Shown: positions 37,001 to 45,737, counted from the first letter of the stretch. The stretch is DNA of 64,000 nt from Enterococcus sp. 4G2_DIV0659 (GCF_002140715.2 NZ_NGLE02000001.1:1957001-2021000); one strand, 5' to 3'. Numbers and translations are program-made. The notes: a model not told the origin generated them from the sequence alone.

Positions 37001-37987
37001 GGAACGCCTGTCAAAGATCCAGGTTTCAATGAGCAAGATACCTTAGCTAAAAATTGGCAAGGAACGCTTGGCGGAGCGTCGGTAGTCAGAGATCCAAATG
37101 GCGATTACGTGCTGAATGCCGGAAAAGATGTGATGAGCATCAAACAAGATGTGACGTTATCAAAAGCAGGAAAGTATAGTGTATATGTAAATACAGAAAC
37201 CCGTAACCGAAAAGCAGGAATAACAATAGAGGTCGATGGGAAAAAATATACGAGCGAGTATAGCAATTCAGTTGTTCAAAACTATATTCAAGCAGACATT
37301 AATCATACGAGTAGCCAAAATCCTCAATATATGCAAAATGCTAGAGTAGATTTTGTCATTCCTGAAAATGTACAAAAAGTAACGCTGTCTTTATCAGTAG
37401 AAGCAGGAAATAATCTAACTAAATTTGACGATATTCGGATTGTAGAGCGACAAACAGACGTAACTAATGGAACCGTGATAAAGCAGGACTTTGAAGATAC
37501 TCAAGCGATCGGTTTATACCCGTTTGTTAAAGGTCCAGCAGGTGGTGTGGAAGATCCTAGAATTCATTTATCTGAGCGAAATGAACCATATACACAATAT
37601 GGCTGGAACGGCAACAAAGTATCCGATGTTTTAACAGGCAATTGGTCGTTAAAAGCCCATAAACAAGGTGCAGGACTAATGCTTCAAACAACACCGCAAA
37701 ATCTAAAATTTGAACCAGGGAAAAAATATACAGTCAGCTTTGATTACCAAACAGATGGACAAGGAATCTTTTCAGCAGGCTACCTAACAGGAGAGTTTAA
37801 AGTAATACAAGATTTCAACAAATTAGGGGAGATTCTTCCGACATCTGCAGATGGAAAAACCAAAAAATACGAAGTAGACGTTGTTGGCGATGCTTCAGGA
37901 AACACGACATTTGGTATTTACACAGCTGGTGGTGATTATGATTTAATTATCGATAACTTTACTGTTACACTTAAAGCAGGAATTTAG
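34025..37987 (+). CDS. Secreted GH101 endo-alpha-N-acetylgalactosaminidase
   Basis: A 1320-residue GH101 enzyme that releases the core-1 disaccharide Gal-beta-1,3-GalNAc from Ser/Thr of mucins; E. faecalis EngEF is the known relative. It has a signal peptide (to about residue 29) and an N-terminal lectin-like/Ig-like region. A calcium-loop-like DLNGDGKVDWQD follows near residue 556. The catalytic barrel has a candidate nucleophile D736 (YVDVWGNQ) and acid/base E765 (TANEF). C-terminal beta-sandwich and carbohydrate-binding-like modules close it. There is no LPXTG or WxL anchor, so it is secreted or held by its binding modules. I start it at the ATG at 34025, not at 33989. Confidence 0.92.
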   Translation: MKKKCFRAIGIAALLSCSALLLATNAFAEESQNNDPQSSKVGVEPTAVVNYWQTNFPNAQLGNWQDLVGGTNKTIKNNGLEISRKTTAGNNAVSINLDSPEKADGEVETSFKFSSGEGRTGVIVRGATKDSWVFIGYNVNGKWVVESPTSWNDTIAGPTLVADTTYMLKVRYVGTKITIWLNGTQFYDAEPVLANGTKIPTTKGRIGFRTWYDQKIVNYQYFKNGDSGTLPELVPAITELAPVKIFTKVGTAPVLPATVKATYNTGAQKEEAVSWDAISPDLYQKVGTFDVLGTVVGTNLKAKATVTVIDDGSVEVGDKISSTDITAVLDPTFPRVIRYENPVDNKIIFKGQREKISQVLIDGKPYEATAVKESLTKNTIIYQVSVPAIGLSFKVHFVASDGQEVGMKITDIKEGATKIHTLSIANQGLVSVNSTDAGASFSGAVMYTATNANNNNKTGDTFQNLVTSSAVETKTYMYGFLNTDAYAASLWTNAYGDGAVDNSDDKRVYKQTKETTIGYVTSLWSGAWTYRPFGAPDTYSTGEIPEVKMKFAKDLNGDGKVDWQDAAINYRAIMNNPLGAEKVPELVNQRIPFNFASQATNPFLVTLDETKRVYNLTDGLGQMNLLKGYQNEGHDSAHPDYGAVGKRQGGASELNKLIDDGHKLNAIFGVHINDTESYPEAKSFSENLIDPTKRGWDWLDPSYFIKQRPDTLSGNRFNRFKELKTNVPNLDYIYVDVWGNQGEAGWLSRQLSKEINGLGWITANEFPNALEYDSIWNHWSAEKAYGGTSTKGFNSQLVRFIRNHQKDTWVISDNPLLGGAEFEAYEGWVKKTNFNTYQEKTFAINVPTKFLQHYQITNWETTTDASGQTYGTIKLATGNDKVVVTKKDGNDPRRITLNNVDVLRGNTYLLPWTVNGEFKLYHWNETGGATTWTIPEKWQGKNNLHLYELTDQGRKDKGVIALSGNQVTIQANAKTPYIIAEATTTEPVKFGIGTPVKDPGFNEQDTLAKNWQGTLGGASVVRDPNGDYVLNAGKDVMSIKQDVTLSKAGKYSVYVNTETRNRKAGITIEVDGKKYTSEYSNSVVQNYIQADINHTSSQNPQYMQNARVDFVIPENVQKVTLSLSVEAGNNLTKFDDIRIVERQTDVTNGTVIKQDFEDTQAIGLYPFVKGPAGGVEDPRIHLSERNEPYTQYGWNGNKVSDVLTGNWSLKAHKQGAGLMLQTTPQNLKFEPGKKYTVSFDYQTDGQGIFSAGYLTGEFKVIQDFNKLGEILPTSADGKTKKYEVDVVGDASGNTTFGIYTAGGDYDLIIDNFTVTLKAGI

Positions 37988-38007
37988 TCTAATCATGTGA
38001 AGGAGTG

Positions 38008-38053
38008 AAAGAGTTTAGTAAGGAGGGAAGACCTTCGTGCTAAACTCTTTTTT
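38008..38053 (+). terminator. Terminator after the GH101 gene
   Basis: AAAGAGTTTAG (38008-38018) and CTAAACTCTTT (38040-38050) form a perfect 11-bp stem followed by more Ts. The loop itself has a small AAGG/CCTT stem. Confidence 0.75.
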
Positions 38054-38138
38054 ACTGTTCTTAAACAGCTCAGAACTAAATGCATAGACTTTCTGTAAAT
38101 GAAGTGTTCCAAAATAAAAAATAATCTATTCCTATGTA

Positions 38139-38167
38139 TTGCAGTTAAACTTTCATTAAACTATAAT
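38139..38167 (+). promoter_or_regulatory. Promoter of ald
   Basis: TTGCAG (38139-38144), 17 nt, TATAAT (38162-38167). A near-consensus sigma-A promoter 53 nt before the start codon. Confidence 0.7.
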
Positions 38168-38219
38168 CGAATAAGCAGCTTATAAAAATAAGCAAAACAG
38201 TTAGAGAGGATCCTCAATA

Positions 38220-39332
38220 ATGAAAATTGGTATTCCAAAAGAAATCAAAAATGGTGAAAATCGAGTAGCATTACCAGCGGCAGGAGTTTTAGACCTTATT
38301 AAACACGGCCATACTGTCTTTGTTGAAACAAATGCAGGCTTAGGTGCTTCGATTCACGATGAAGAATACGCAGCAGTAGGAGCAACGATTGTCAAAACAG
38401 CCAAAGAAGCATGGGCGCAAGAACTTGTTTTAAAAGTAAAAGAACCATTAGAAGAAGAGTATCAATACTTAAGAGAAGATTTGATTTTGTTCACGTATCT
38501 CCATTTAGCAGCGAATAAACCACTAGCACAAGAGTTAATCAAACAAAAAACAAAAACGATTGCTTACGAAAGCGTTCAACTTGCTAATGGAGAATTACCG
38601 CTATTAGCACCGATGAGTGAAATTGCTGGACGTTTAGCAGCACAAATCGGCGCTCAATTTTTAGAAAAAGTACCCGCTGGAAAAGGTATTTTACTGGGTG
38701 GAGTGCCCGGCGTGAAAAAAGGAAAAGTAACGATTATCGGCGGCGGGATTTCTGGTTGTAATGCAGCTAAAATCGCTTTAGGACTGGGTGCTGATGTAAC
38801 TATATTAGATGTGAATATCAAAAAATTACAAGAAATTGATCTTCAATTTAATGGAGCGATCAAAACCTTAGTTTCCAATCATTACAATATTCAAGAAGCT
38901 GTGAAAGAAGCTGACCTGGTGATAGGTGCAGTCTTGATTCCAGGACACAAAGCTCCTGTCTTAGTCACAGAAGAAATGGTTAGCTCCATGTCAGAACATT
39001 CGGTAATCATTGATATCGCTATCGATCAAGGCGGTATTTTTGAGACGATTGATAAAGTGACCACACATCAACAGCCGACATATATTAAACATGGTGTCAT
39101 TCATTATGCTGTGGCGAATATGCCTGGAGCTGTTCCGCAAACAGCGACATTTGCACTTGCCAATGCGACGTTGCACTATGTAGTAGAGTTGGCAAATAAA
39201 GGTTTTTCACAAGCGATCGAGCAAAATCCAGCATTGCTTGCAGGTGTTAATACACTGAATGGTGCGATGACTAACCAAGCAGTTGCTGTAGACTTGGACT
39301 TGCCTTATTCTTCTGTCCAATCTGTTTTATAG
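38220..39332 (+). CDS. ald: Alanine dehydrogenase
   Basis: A 370-residue NAD-dependent L-alanine dehydrogenase (alanine to pyruvate and ammonia). The N-terminus [18 protein letters not shown] is diagnostic. A Rossmann motif ([17 protein letters not shown], about residues 169-185) and a C-terminal [16 protein letters not shown] segment follow. Full length. It has its own promoter and terminator, so it is a single-gene unit. Confidence 0.95.
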   Translation: MKIGIPKEIKNGENRVALPAAGVLDLIKHGHTVFVETNAGLGASIHDEEYAAVGATIVKTAKEAWAQELVLKVKEPLEEEYQYLREDLILFTYLHLAANKPLAQELIKQKTKTIAYESVQLANGELPLLAPMSEIAGRLAAQIGAQFLEKVPAGKGILLGGVPGVKKGKVTIIGGGISGCNAAKIALGLGADVTILDVNIKKLQEIDLQFNGAIKTLVSNHYNIQEAVKEADLVIGAVLIPGHKAPVLVTEEMVSSMSEHSVIIDIAIDQGGIFETIDKVTTHQQPTYIKHGVIHYAVANMPGAVPQTATFALANATLHYVVELANKGFSQAIEQNPALLAGVNTLNGAMTNQAVAVDLDLPYSSVQSVL

Positions 39333-39365
39333 AAGAAGTGTTATATTAGAAAGTAATTACCTATA

Positions 39366-39417
39366 AAAAATAGATTAAAGGAAAGCCGTAACCAAGCTCA
39401 TCCCCTAATCTATTTTT
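39366..39417. terminator. Bidirectional terminator between ald and the M60 gene
   Basis: AAAAATAGATTA (39366-39377) and TAATCTATTTTT (39406-39417) form a perfect 12-bp stem with A and T runs on both sides. The loop shares AAGCTCATCC with the hairpin at 628-693. Confidence 0.7.
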
Positions 39418-39430
39418 ATTTTTGCTTCAA

Positions 39431-42400
39431 TTAATGAGTCATAGACAATGTCCAAACCAATTTAGTAGAGTAACTATCAATGGTTTTAGTTGTTGTTCCA
39501 GGAATAAATAGCTGAAGACTTGGTTCATTGGTTGTTGGCTCATTGAAGTAAAAACGCCAAGTTCCAGCACCTTCCCCAGCCCTAGCTGTCACGATGTTTA
39601 TAGGAAGACCCTGTCCATTTTTGTCAAAGGTCAATTCAAATTGATGATTCGTAATACTTGGGGTATTTTCTTTGTTGGTATCTGTATAAATGTTTGAGAT
39701 AGAGAAAATAGCTCCATTGAGTAAGTGATTGCCTATCGTTTTGAATTGTTCCTCTTGTTTGACATCCAATGTCCAATTTCCAGCCTCTTTTCTGCTGTCT
39801 GTGATTTGAACATAATGTACTGAGTTTACTTGTTTCTCAGCAGTAATCATCGTGTTGTCATTTGAAGGCGTTTGTGTGCCAAAATCTATGTCGGAAACAT
39901 GATCAATGGAGACTGCTCCTGGTTCGTCATTTTTGACATAAACATAAGTTACGGTTTGTTCCTCAGCTTCAAAAAATCCAGTAGTGTTTACAGGTAATTC
40001 TTTTAATGTGTAGCCTGTAATTTCTTTTGGTGTTGTGCTGTAAGGCTCTCCTATTTTTTTGCTTAAAAGATCAGCTTCTGCTAGTGGATGGCTTTGTTCA
40101 TCAACGTAATTAACTGTGACTTTACCAACCATTTCTTCAAGGTTTTGATATAATTTAAGTCCTTTATTTGTCACTAAAAAATACTGAATAGGCCCGCTGA
40201 ATGTGTCATACTTGTTGCCTTCAACGAAAGCTGTTAACGCTTGAGTAATGTAGTTTTTGCTATCTGTATCTAAAGATATAGCAAGTTCATTTACTCTAGT
40301 GTGTTTGATTTCGAGTACGTCACCAACGTCTAAGCCAATCGCTTGCTTATTGACCATTGCAGTGAAATCACTTGCCTTTGTACTGTTTTTTACTTCGATT
40401 TGCGTCGGTACTTTGTCTTTGTTTCGATAAGTGACTTTCATGGTAACTAGAGGTATCGTTGAAGGATTCGAACCATTCATTGTATAAGGATCGGCTCCTT
40501 GAGCCACTAATTTTTTTTGATCTTTATCATAAGTCAACAAGGTGCCATATCCGCCATGTCTGGGAAGTACAATTGTATCTTCAAAATAGTAAGTCAGTGG
40601 AACGCTGTAGTCGCCCACATTTCCGAATAAACTATTGGCGGCTTTGATAGACACGGATTGATTTAGATAGTTGGACAATGTTTGACCTTGTTTAATGACA
40701 GTTTGAGGTGCTGTTGGACCAAAGGAAAAAGTAATGTCGCCACTGATAGGGTTGTCATAGCTTTCGATAAAGTCTTCTACTGTCAATGTTTTACCAATTG
40801 GATGTGTCGTAGGTTTCCATTGGACAGAAGGTGTTGTATCCAATTCCTTCCAACCATCTGCTGTGATAATATAGTAGTAAGTGTCTTTTGTCGTGCTGAC
40901 TTTTTTGCCATCAATATAACGTGTCACGCGTTTAGTAGATTCACGGTGATAGATTTCGATAATATCATTTTCTTCTAACTTAAATTTATTTAGTTTTTTA
41001 GCAAATGCAGAACCAACGTCGCGCCCGTATCCTTCGGCATAAAATTTTTGTTCCTTCATTTTTGCACTATAAATGGTTACTTTGGGGTAAATGTTAGTTG
41101 GAATATTTTGTAAAATCTGTTTGCTATTACCTAGTGCAACAAGTTCATGTGTACGTTTATCATAATCTAAAGCTGCATATGCACCATTTTGACCGGACAT
41201 CACATAGGTATTGGTTGGAAAGATTTGTGCGTTAACACTGTATCTATTTTTAATCAATCGATCATTTTCAAAATAGGCCCGTCCTTCTTGGATGTTAAAA
41301 TTGGTTGGATCTGTAAAATCGCTGCCGATATAACGAACAGGAGAGGCAATTGGTTCTGAACGAAGGTTTGAGAAAAACTTTTCCAATGAAAAATCATTCA
41401 TTTCTTCAAATGGAATTGTTATGAAAGGGATAGATGGATCTAAGTCTGCATATGGAGTGGTATATGTTTTATCTAAAATTCGATAGATACCCTCTTTTTC
41501 TTCTTGTTCAGTTGCTAGAATATCTTTCCAAATTTCCTTTTCTAGTTGTGGTAAATGAAGGGCATCCAGGCTTTTTTTTGTTTCAGCGCTTACTGTAAAC
41601 CGCCAAAAATCAAAATAAGGTGTCAGATCTCTATTTGCTATTTTTGAGGCCATAATAATAAAAAATTGTTTTTTTTCATCGTTGTTAGTTGGTAACTCAG
41701 CGGTCGGTGTCGCTCGATAAAGTTTGTTAAGTTCAGGGAAAAAGTCATAGCCGAATGTTCTAGATAAGGTAACGTACATGCCTAACGCAGCAAAGTGATA
41801 ATTGCCAGGATTCGCCTTTATTTCTTCAGCCATGTTCCATGAAGGATCATTTTTCATTGCATTAAAATAGCGGGCAACGGGGTGTCTATACGCATTGTTT
41901 TTATTGTTTGGACTCATAATAGCGTCATACGGGCTATTGTTTCCTTCAAGGTGTGATTGAACATAATCTGCGTAAATATTGACGGTTACTTCCCCCATAT
42001 TCTCCCAAGTGTAAAAGGGATTCTGGTAAGAGTGACCTATTTCATGGAATAATCCCCAGTTGGTCATGCTATCACCAGATTTGAAGACTTCTCGATCGCC
42101 TGTTGTTGCGCTGTGCATCCCTAAGTAATAATCTGTACAATAGAATTTTCCAGCCCCGTTTGTAGGGTTGGCAACATGAACACGTTGTTTTGCTTTTTTT
42201 GCGATGCCGATACCATTAAAGTCTAGTCCAGCAGCACTATTTTCCAGAATGACTGAGCGAGAAACATAAGACATGAAACGATCCACTTGATTTCCTTCTT
42301 GAAAAATATCTTTTGCACGATCCATTCTAATTGTTGCAATACCATCTGTATTTACGAACTCCATAAAAGGGACTGTACTAAACGTTTCTAAAGATGCTTT

Positions 42401-42895
42401 AAATTCTTCAACAGATGTTTCTCCTTGAACAAAGTAGGGCACATTTTTGTTTTTTGATAGGCTAACATGTACTGTTTGCGTAGTTGAGTAATTTACAAAA
42501 TAAACCATGCCGCCTGTTAAGGTATTACTAAATCTGTTTTCTCCTTGTTTGAGAAGTAATTTACCAGAAGCGAAGTCGTGTTTTCCATCTGTAATGCCAA
42601 TGACACCAGAATAATTTCCCCATTGTCCAACACGTAACTCTAATTTTTCGGGAACTTCATCTACGGTCACAACAATTTCTTCGTCTTTCTGTAAAAAAAT
42701 ACCTGTGGGCTCATAAGAGGAATGAGCATTTCCGCGTTGTTCTTTCAATTGATCTATTTTTGGGTCACCTCTAGGAATAAGTTCCATTTGATTTAAATAA
42801 TCAGAATCCGCATAGCATGTTTGAGTAAGAACAATTGAAGCCAACAGCAAGAGTAATAAAATAGGTAAAAAGAACTTGAATTTCCCAATTTTCAC
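39431..42895 (-). CDS. M60 (enhancin-like) mucin metallopeptidase with C-terminal WxL domain
   Basis: A 1154-residue secreted protein. It has a signal peptide (to about residue 29) and an N-terminal beta domain. The M60 zinc peptidase core has HEIGH at 284-288 and downstream acidic residues at 298 and 302. Two putative mucin/carbohydrate-binding modules follow (about 590-720 and 790-920), then one MucBP-like repeat (about 925-995) and a C-terminal WxL domain (about 1000-1154) with NWTLDVKQ and VWTLSMTH. M60 enzymes cut glycosylated mucins. The WxL domain would hold it non-covalently on peptidoglycan. It is convergent with ald and has no partner genes nearby. Confidence 0.9.
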   Translation of the reverse strand: MKIGKFKFFLPILLLLLLASIVLTQTCYADSDYLNQMELIPRGDPKIDQLKEQRGNAHSSYEPTGIFLQKDEEIVVTVDEVPEKLELRVGQWGNYSGVIGITDGKHDFASGKLLLKQGENRFSNTLTGGMVYFVNYSTTQTVHVSLSKNKNVPYFVQGETSVEEFKASLETFSTVPFMEFVNTDGIATIRMDRAKDIFQEGNQVDRFMSYVSRSVILENSAAGLDFNGIGIAKKAKQRVHVANPTNGAGKFYCTDYYLGMHSATTGDREVFKSGDSMTNWGLFHEIGHSYQNPFYTWENMGEVTVNIYADYVQSHLEGNNSPYDAIMSPNNKNNAYRHPVARYFNAMKNDPSWNMAEEIKANPGNYHFAALGMYVTLSRTFGYDFFPELNKLYRATPTAELPTNNDEKKQFFIIMASKIANRDLTPYFDFWRFTVSAETKKSLDALHLPQLEKEIWKDILATEQEEKEGIYRILDKTYTTPYADLDPSIPFITIPFEEMNDFSLEKFFSNLRSEPIASPVRYIGSDFTDPTNFNIQEGRAYFENDRLIKNRYSVNAQIFPTNTYVMSGQNGAYAALDYDKRTHELVALGNSKQILQNIPTNIYPKVTIYSAKMKEQKFYAEGYGRDVGSAFAKKLNKFKLEENDIIEIYHRESTKRVTRYIDGKKVSTTKDTYYYIITADGWKELDTTPSVQWKPTTHPIGKTLTVEDFIESYDNPISGDITFSFGPTAPQTVIKQGQTLSNYLNQSVSIKAANSLFGNVGDYSVPLTYYFEDTIVLPRHGGYGTLLTYDKDQKKLVAQGADPYTMNGSNPSTIPLVTMKVTYRNKDKVPTQIEVKNSTKASDFTAMVNKQAIGLDVGDVLEIKHTRVNELAISLDTDSKNYITQALTAFVEGNKYDTFSGPIQYFLVTNKGLKLYQNLEEMVGKVTVNYVDEQSHPLAEADLLSKKIGEPYSTTPKEITGYTLKELPVNTTGFFEAEEQTVTYVYVKNDEPGAVSIDHVSDIDFGTQTPSNDNTMITAEKQVNSVHYVQITDSRKEAGNWTLDVKQEEQFKTIGNHLLNGAIFSISNIYTDTNKENTPSITNHQFELTFDKNGQGLPINIVTARAGEGAGTWRFYFNEPTTNEPSLQLFIPGTTTKTIDSYSTKLVWTLSMTH

Positions 42896-43039
42896 TTGTT
42901 AATTCTCCTTTTCCTAAAAAAATTCAGTGAGTGATGTTTAGTAAGTAGTAAAAGTTAATTATAACAACGATTGTTTGATTTTTTTTTCAAATCGTACTAT
43001 AAATTCTTTTTGTTATGAAATTTGAAACAAATTAATGCA

Positions 43040-43068
43040 TTGTCTGCAAGAAAGCTTTATACTAAATA
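43040..43068 (+). promoter_or_regulatory. Candidate promoter for the YehS gene
   Basis: TTGTCT (43040-43045), 17 nt, TAAATA (43063-43068), 27 nt before the start codon. Confidence 0.4.
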
Positions 43069-43095
43069 AACAATGAACTTTTTTGGAGGAAAAGA

Positions 43096-43590
43096 ATGAA
43101 TAATAACGACATATTGATTCGCTTGCGTTATGCATTAGATATTAAAGATACAGATATGCTTAAAATTTTTAAATTAGGTGATTTAGAGGTCACAAGAGAA
43201 GAATTACGAGTGTTATTAACAAAACAAAATGAGGAAGAGGAGCTGCCACGGGATGCCGTTTGTGATAATCATACATTAGAAGCCTTCTTAAATGGCTTGA
43301 TCACTTTTAAAAGAGGCAAACCACCTGTAAAAAATGGTGTAGCACCTAAGCCAACATTCTTGATTACCAGCCAGAGTAATGTCAATAATGTATTGCTTAA
43401 AAAAGTAAAAATTGCCTTAACTCTTACCAGCGATGACATGCTGGATGTGTTGAGACTTGCGGGCGTTTACGCTTCAGATAGTGAACTAAGTGCCATTTTA
43501 AGAAAAGAAGGACATAGAAACTATAAAGAATGTGGTGACCGCTACGCAAGAAATTTCCTAAAAGGGTTGGCAATCAAGTATCGAGATTAA
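43096..43590 (+). CDS. DUF1456 (YehS-like) protein
   Basis: A 164-residue YehS-family protein made of two copies of a DUF1456 domain of about 70 residues. Both begin with a NN.(I/L)L...(R/K).AL pattern and contain DML...L.G. The function is unknown. Ribosome site TTGGAGGA. Followed by a strong terminator, so it is a single-gene unit. Confidence 0.88.
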   Translation: MNNNDILIRLRYALDIKDTDMLKIFKLGDLEVTREELRVLLTKQNEEEELPRDAVCDNHTLEAFLNGLITFKRGKPPVKNGVAPKPTFLITSQSNVNNVLLKKVKIALTLTSDDMLDVLRLAGVYASDSELSAILRKEGHRNYKECGDRYARNFLKGLAIKYRD

Positions 43591-43607
43591 TATGAAGAAT
43601 ATTGTTG

Positions 43608-43646
43608 GGCAAAACTAGCTGTGAAGTGCAAGTTTTGCCTTTTTTC
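43608..43646 (+). terminator. Terminator after the YehS gene
   Basis: GGCAAAACT (43608-43616) and AGTTTTGCC (43631-43639), then TTTTTT. It also shows that the frame opening at 43621 upstream of the WYL regulator is not its true start. Confidence 0.8.
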
Positions 43647-43701
43647 TAAGCAAGCTAATGAAAGAAAGAAATCCCCTTTAGAAAAAGTATGGAGGTTAAG
43701 C

Positions 43702-44625
43702 ATGAAAAAAATAGAGCGAATCCTTGCGATAATCGTATTGCTTTTAGATAATGAAGTTGTATCCACAGCGCAATTAGCTAGACGATTCAATGTAAGTAAA
43801 CGAACAATTTTTAGAGATATAGAAACCATTGAAATGGCTGGCTTTCCAATTACATCCCATTCAGGCCGCAAGGGTGGCTTTTCTTTGCTCTCCTCCTTTA
43901 AGTTACGAACATATACTTACAGCGAAGAGGAAAAGGAAACGATTTTAAGTGCGCTAGATATCAAAGAAGGCTTATTTGGGATAGTTGATGGACAAGAAAT
44001 TATTAAAGAGAAGATTATGCAATTGCAAAAAGCAATAAATCATAAAAACGAATCAAACACGCCTTTTTCATTTGAGTCTCCCACAATGCACCGAGCTGAA
44101 ATCGAAGTGGAGACAAAAAAGAAGATTAATCAAATTAATGTGGCTTTAAAACAAAATAAAAAAGTAGTCATCGATTATGTGGATAATCGCGGGAAATACA
44201 CGAAAAGACTGATTCATCCGTATGAATTAATGCTGATGAATGGTAGTTGGTATATCTATTCTTACTGCGAAAATCGTGATGCCTTTAGATATTTTAAAAT
44301 AACTAGAATACGGCGACTAGCTATTCAGTCTATCCAGTTTGTCTCTCAAGAGTATACAAATGAGTTTGTAAAAACACATGAAGAAGACAAAATTCAACTG
44401 CGTTTTAAAAAAGAAGAGTTGGGTAAGCTGTATGATTACTACACAGAAGATGAAATAAAAGTGAAGGAAACTTATGTAGAGGTGACTGTCTATATGAATC
44501 AGCACACCACGATTTTACCATTGTTACTAATGTTCGGCAGTAGTGTAAACGTAATTGCCCCAGAAAAATTAAAAGAGCTGCATAAACAAGAGATTGCTAA
44601 ATTGAGTGAAACATACCCAAAATGA
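43702..44625 (+). CDS. HTH/WYL-domain transcriptional regulator (YafY type)
   Basis: A 307-residue regulator with an N-terminal DeoR-like helix-turn-helix (about residues 1-60, AQLARRFNVSKRTIFRDIETI) and a WYL ligand-sensing domain (about 130-210, with GSWYIYSYCENRDAFRYFK). A C-terminal WCX-like part follows. WYL regulators respond to nucleic-acid-type or small-molecule ligands. Its target is unknown. The start at the ATG at 43702 follows GGAGG. Next to a MerR-type operator that controls the following genes. Confidence 0.85.
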   Translation: MKKIERILAIIVLLLDNEVVSTAQLARRFNVSKRTIFRDIETIEMAGFPITSHSGRKGGFSLLSSFKLRTYTYSEEEKETILSALDIKEGLFGIVDGQEIIKEKIMQLQKAINHKNESNTPFSFESPTMHRAEIEVETKKKINQINVALKQNKKVVIDYVDNRGKYTKRLIHPYELMLMNGSWYIYSYCENRDAFRYFKITRIRRLAIQSIQFVSQEYTNEFVKTHEEDKIQLRFKKEELGKLYDYYTEDEIKVKETYVEVTVYMNQHTTILPLLLMFGSSVNVIAPEKLKELHKQEIAKLSETYPK

Positions 44626-44644
44626 TAATACTTATTTTATAAAT

Positions 44645-44675
44645 TTGCCTTGGAGTCCACTTCATCGTTTATAAT
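44645..44675 (+). promoter_or_regulatory. MerR-type promoter/operator 1
   Basis: TTGCCT (44645-44650) and TATAAT (44670-44675) are 19 nt apart, the hallmark of MerR-controlled promoters. The spacer holds the dyad TGGAGTCCACTTCA, which matches the reverse complement of the operator at 45744-45757 at 12 of 14 positions. It serves the phosphatase-merR pair. Confidence 0.7.
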
Positions 44676-44682
44676 GAATACA

Positions 44683-45285
44683 ATGAATAGAAATGAGGGA
44701 AAAAGAGATGAAAAAACGTTATATCTGATGAGACATGGTGAAACACTCTTCAATCAACAGAAAAAAATTCAAGGCTGGTGCGATTCGCCACTTACAGAAA
44801 AAGGCATCAGACAAGCGCAAATTGCAGGAAACTACTTCAAAGATCATAGTATTGTTTTTGATAGCGCATACACTTCGACGTCTGAGCGAGCAAGCGATAC
44901 ATTGGAGCAAGTAACGGATATGCCTTATAAAAGACTAAAAGGCTTGAAAGAATGGAATTTTGGCCGTTTTGAATCAGAGAGTGAGTCATTGAACCCGCCG
45001 TTGCCCTATGGTGATTTTTTTGTTGGCTATGGCGGAGAAGAAGAAGGGCAATTTAGACAACGAGTATCTGAAACTGTGATGGAGATTATGAAGGAAGCGG
45101 GAGAAATTGTTTTAGCTGTTTCTCATGGTGCATCCTGTCGACAATTTATGCGAAATTGGGCGCATACTAGTGAAGTGGATCAAAAAGACCGATTAGGAAA
45201 TTGTTGTATTTTGAAATTTGAATTTGAGCATGATACATTTAAATTATTAGAAATCATCAATCACGATTATTCAAGTTTAGAATAA
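44683..45285 (+). CDS. Histidine phosphatase (phosphoglycerate mutase-like), disturbed start
   Basis: A histidine phosphatase superfamily protein: LYLMRHGETLFN carries the catalytic RHG, with later motifs GWCDSPLTEKG and AVSHGAS. It removes phosphate from small molecules; the substrate is unknown. The start is odd. The promoter -10 lies at 44670-44675, and the only good ribosome site (GAGGGA) leads to an ATG at 44708 that is out of frame by one base: with seven rather than six As after it, the protein would begin MKKTLYLMRHG. As written, translation could only start at the ATG at 44683 or 44674, without a ribosome site. Confidence 0.75.
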   Translation: MNRNEGKRDEKTLYLMRHGETLFNQQKKIQGWCDSPLTEKGIRQAQIAGNYFKDHSIVFDSAYTSTSERASDTLEQVTDMPYKRLKGLKEWNFGRFESESESLNPPLPYGDFFVGYGGEEEGQFRQRVSETVMEIMKEAGEIVLAVSHGASCRQFMRNWAHTSEVDQKDRLGNCCILKFEFEHDTFKLLEIINHDYSSLE

Positions 45286-45306
45286 GTCAGCAAGGAGGAA
45301 ACCCAG

Positions 45307-45726
45307 TTGAACAGTAAAGAAGCAGCTGAAATGTTTGGCTTAACGACTGACACAGTTCGTTACTATGAACGAGTAGGTGTTATTCCGCCAATCAAACGGG
45401 ATAAAAACGGCTACCGTGTCTATACAACAAGAGACCTGAATTGGATTTATTTAGCAAAAAGTTTACGGCATGCAGGAGTCTCGATCGAGTCTTTGATCGA
45501 ATTCGCTACACTTTCTCAACTTGGCGGAGATGTTGAGCAGGCGCAAAAACAAATCTTGCAAGACCAACTACAAGAAATTACTGGAAAATTAGAAGAAATG
45601 ACTAAAACGCGCGATTTACTCCAGTACAAAATCGATACCTATGACGAGCATATTGCCAAGTTTAAATCAGGAGAAGTTACATCAGAAAACGTTGAAGAGC
45701 TTTGGAAAGTAAATCATAAAAAATAA
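45307..45726 (+). CDS. MerR-family regulator (AdhR-like)
   Basis: A 139-residue MerR regulator with an N-terminal winged helix (SKEAAEMFGLTTDTVRYYE) and a C-terminal coiled coil (about residues 80-120). It has no conserved metal-binding Cys, so it belongs to the aldehyde/redox-type AdhR-like branch rather than the metal sensors. TTG start behind AAGGAGGAA. It is co-transcribed with the phosphatase and next to an aldo-keto reductase; both promoters carry the same 19-nt-spacer operator. Confidence 0.87.
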   Translation: MNSKEAAEMFGLTTDTVRYYERVGVIPPIKRDKNGYRVYTTRDLNWIYLAKSLRHAGVSIESLIEFATLSQLGGDVEQAQKQILQDQLQEITGKLEEMTKTRDLLQYKIDTYDEHIAKFKSGEVTSENVEELWKVNHKK

Positions 45727-45737
45727 GAATAAACAGC

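Noticed and set aside
43621..43701. N-terminal extension of the WYL regulator
   Set aside because: The extension starts inside a strong terminator hairpin, while the ATG at 43702 has a GGAGG.
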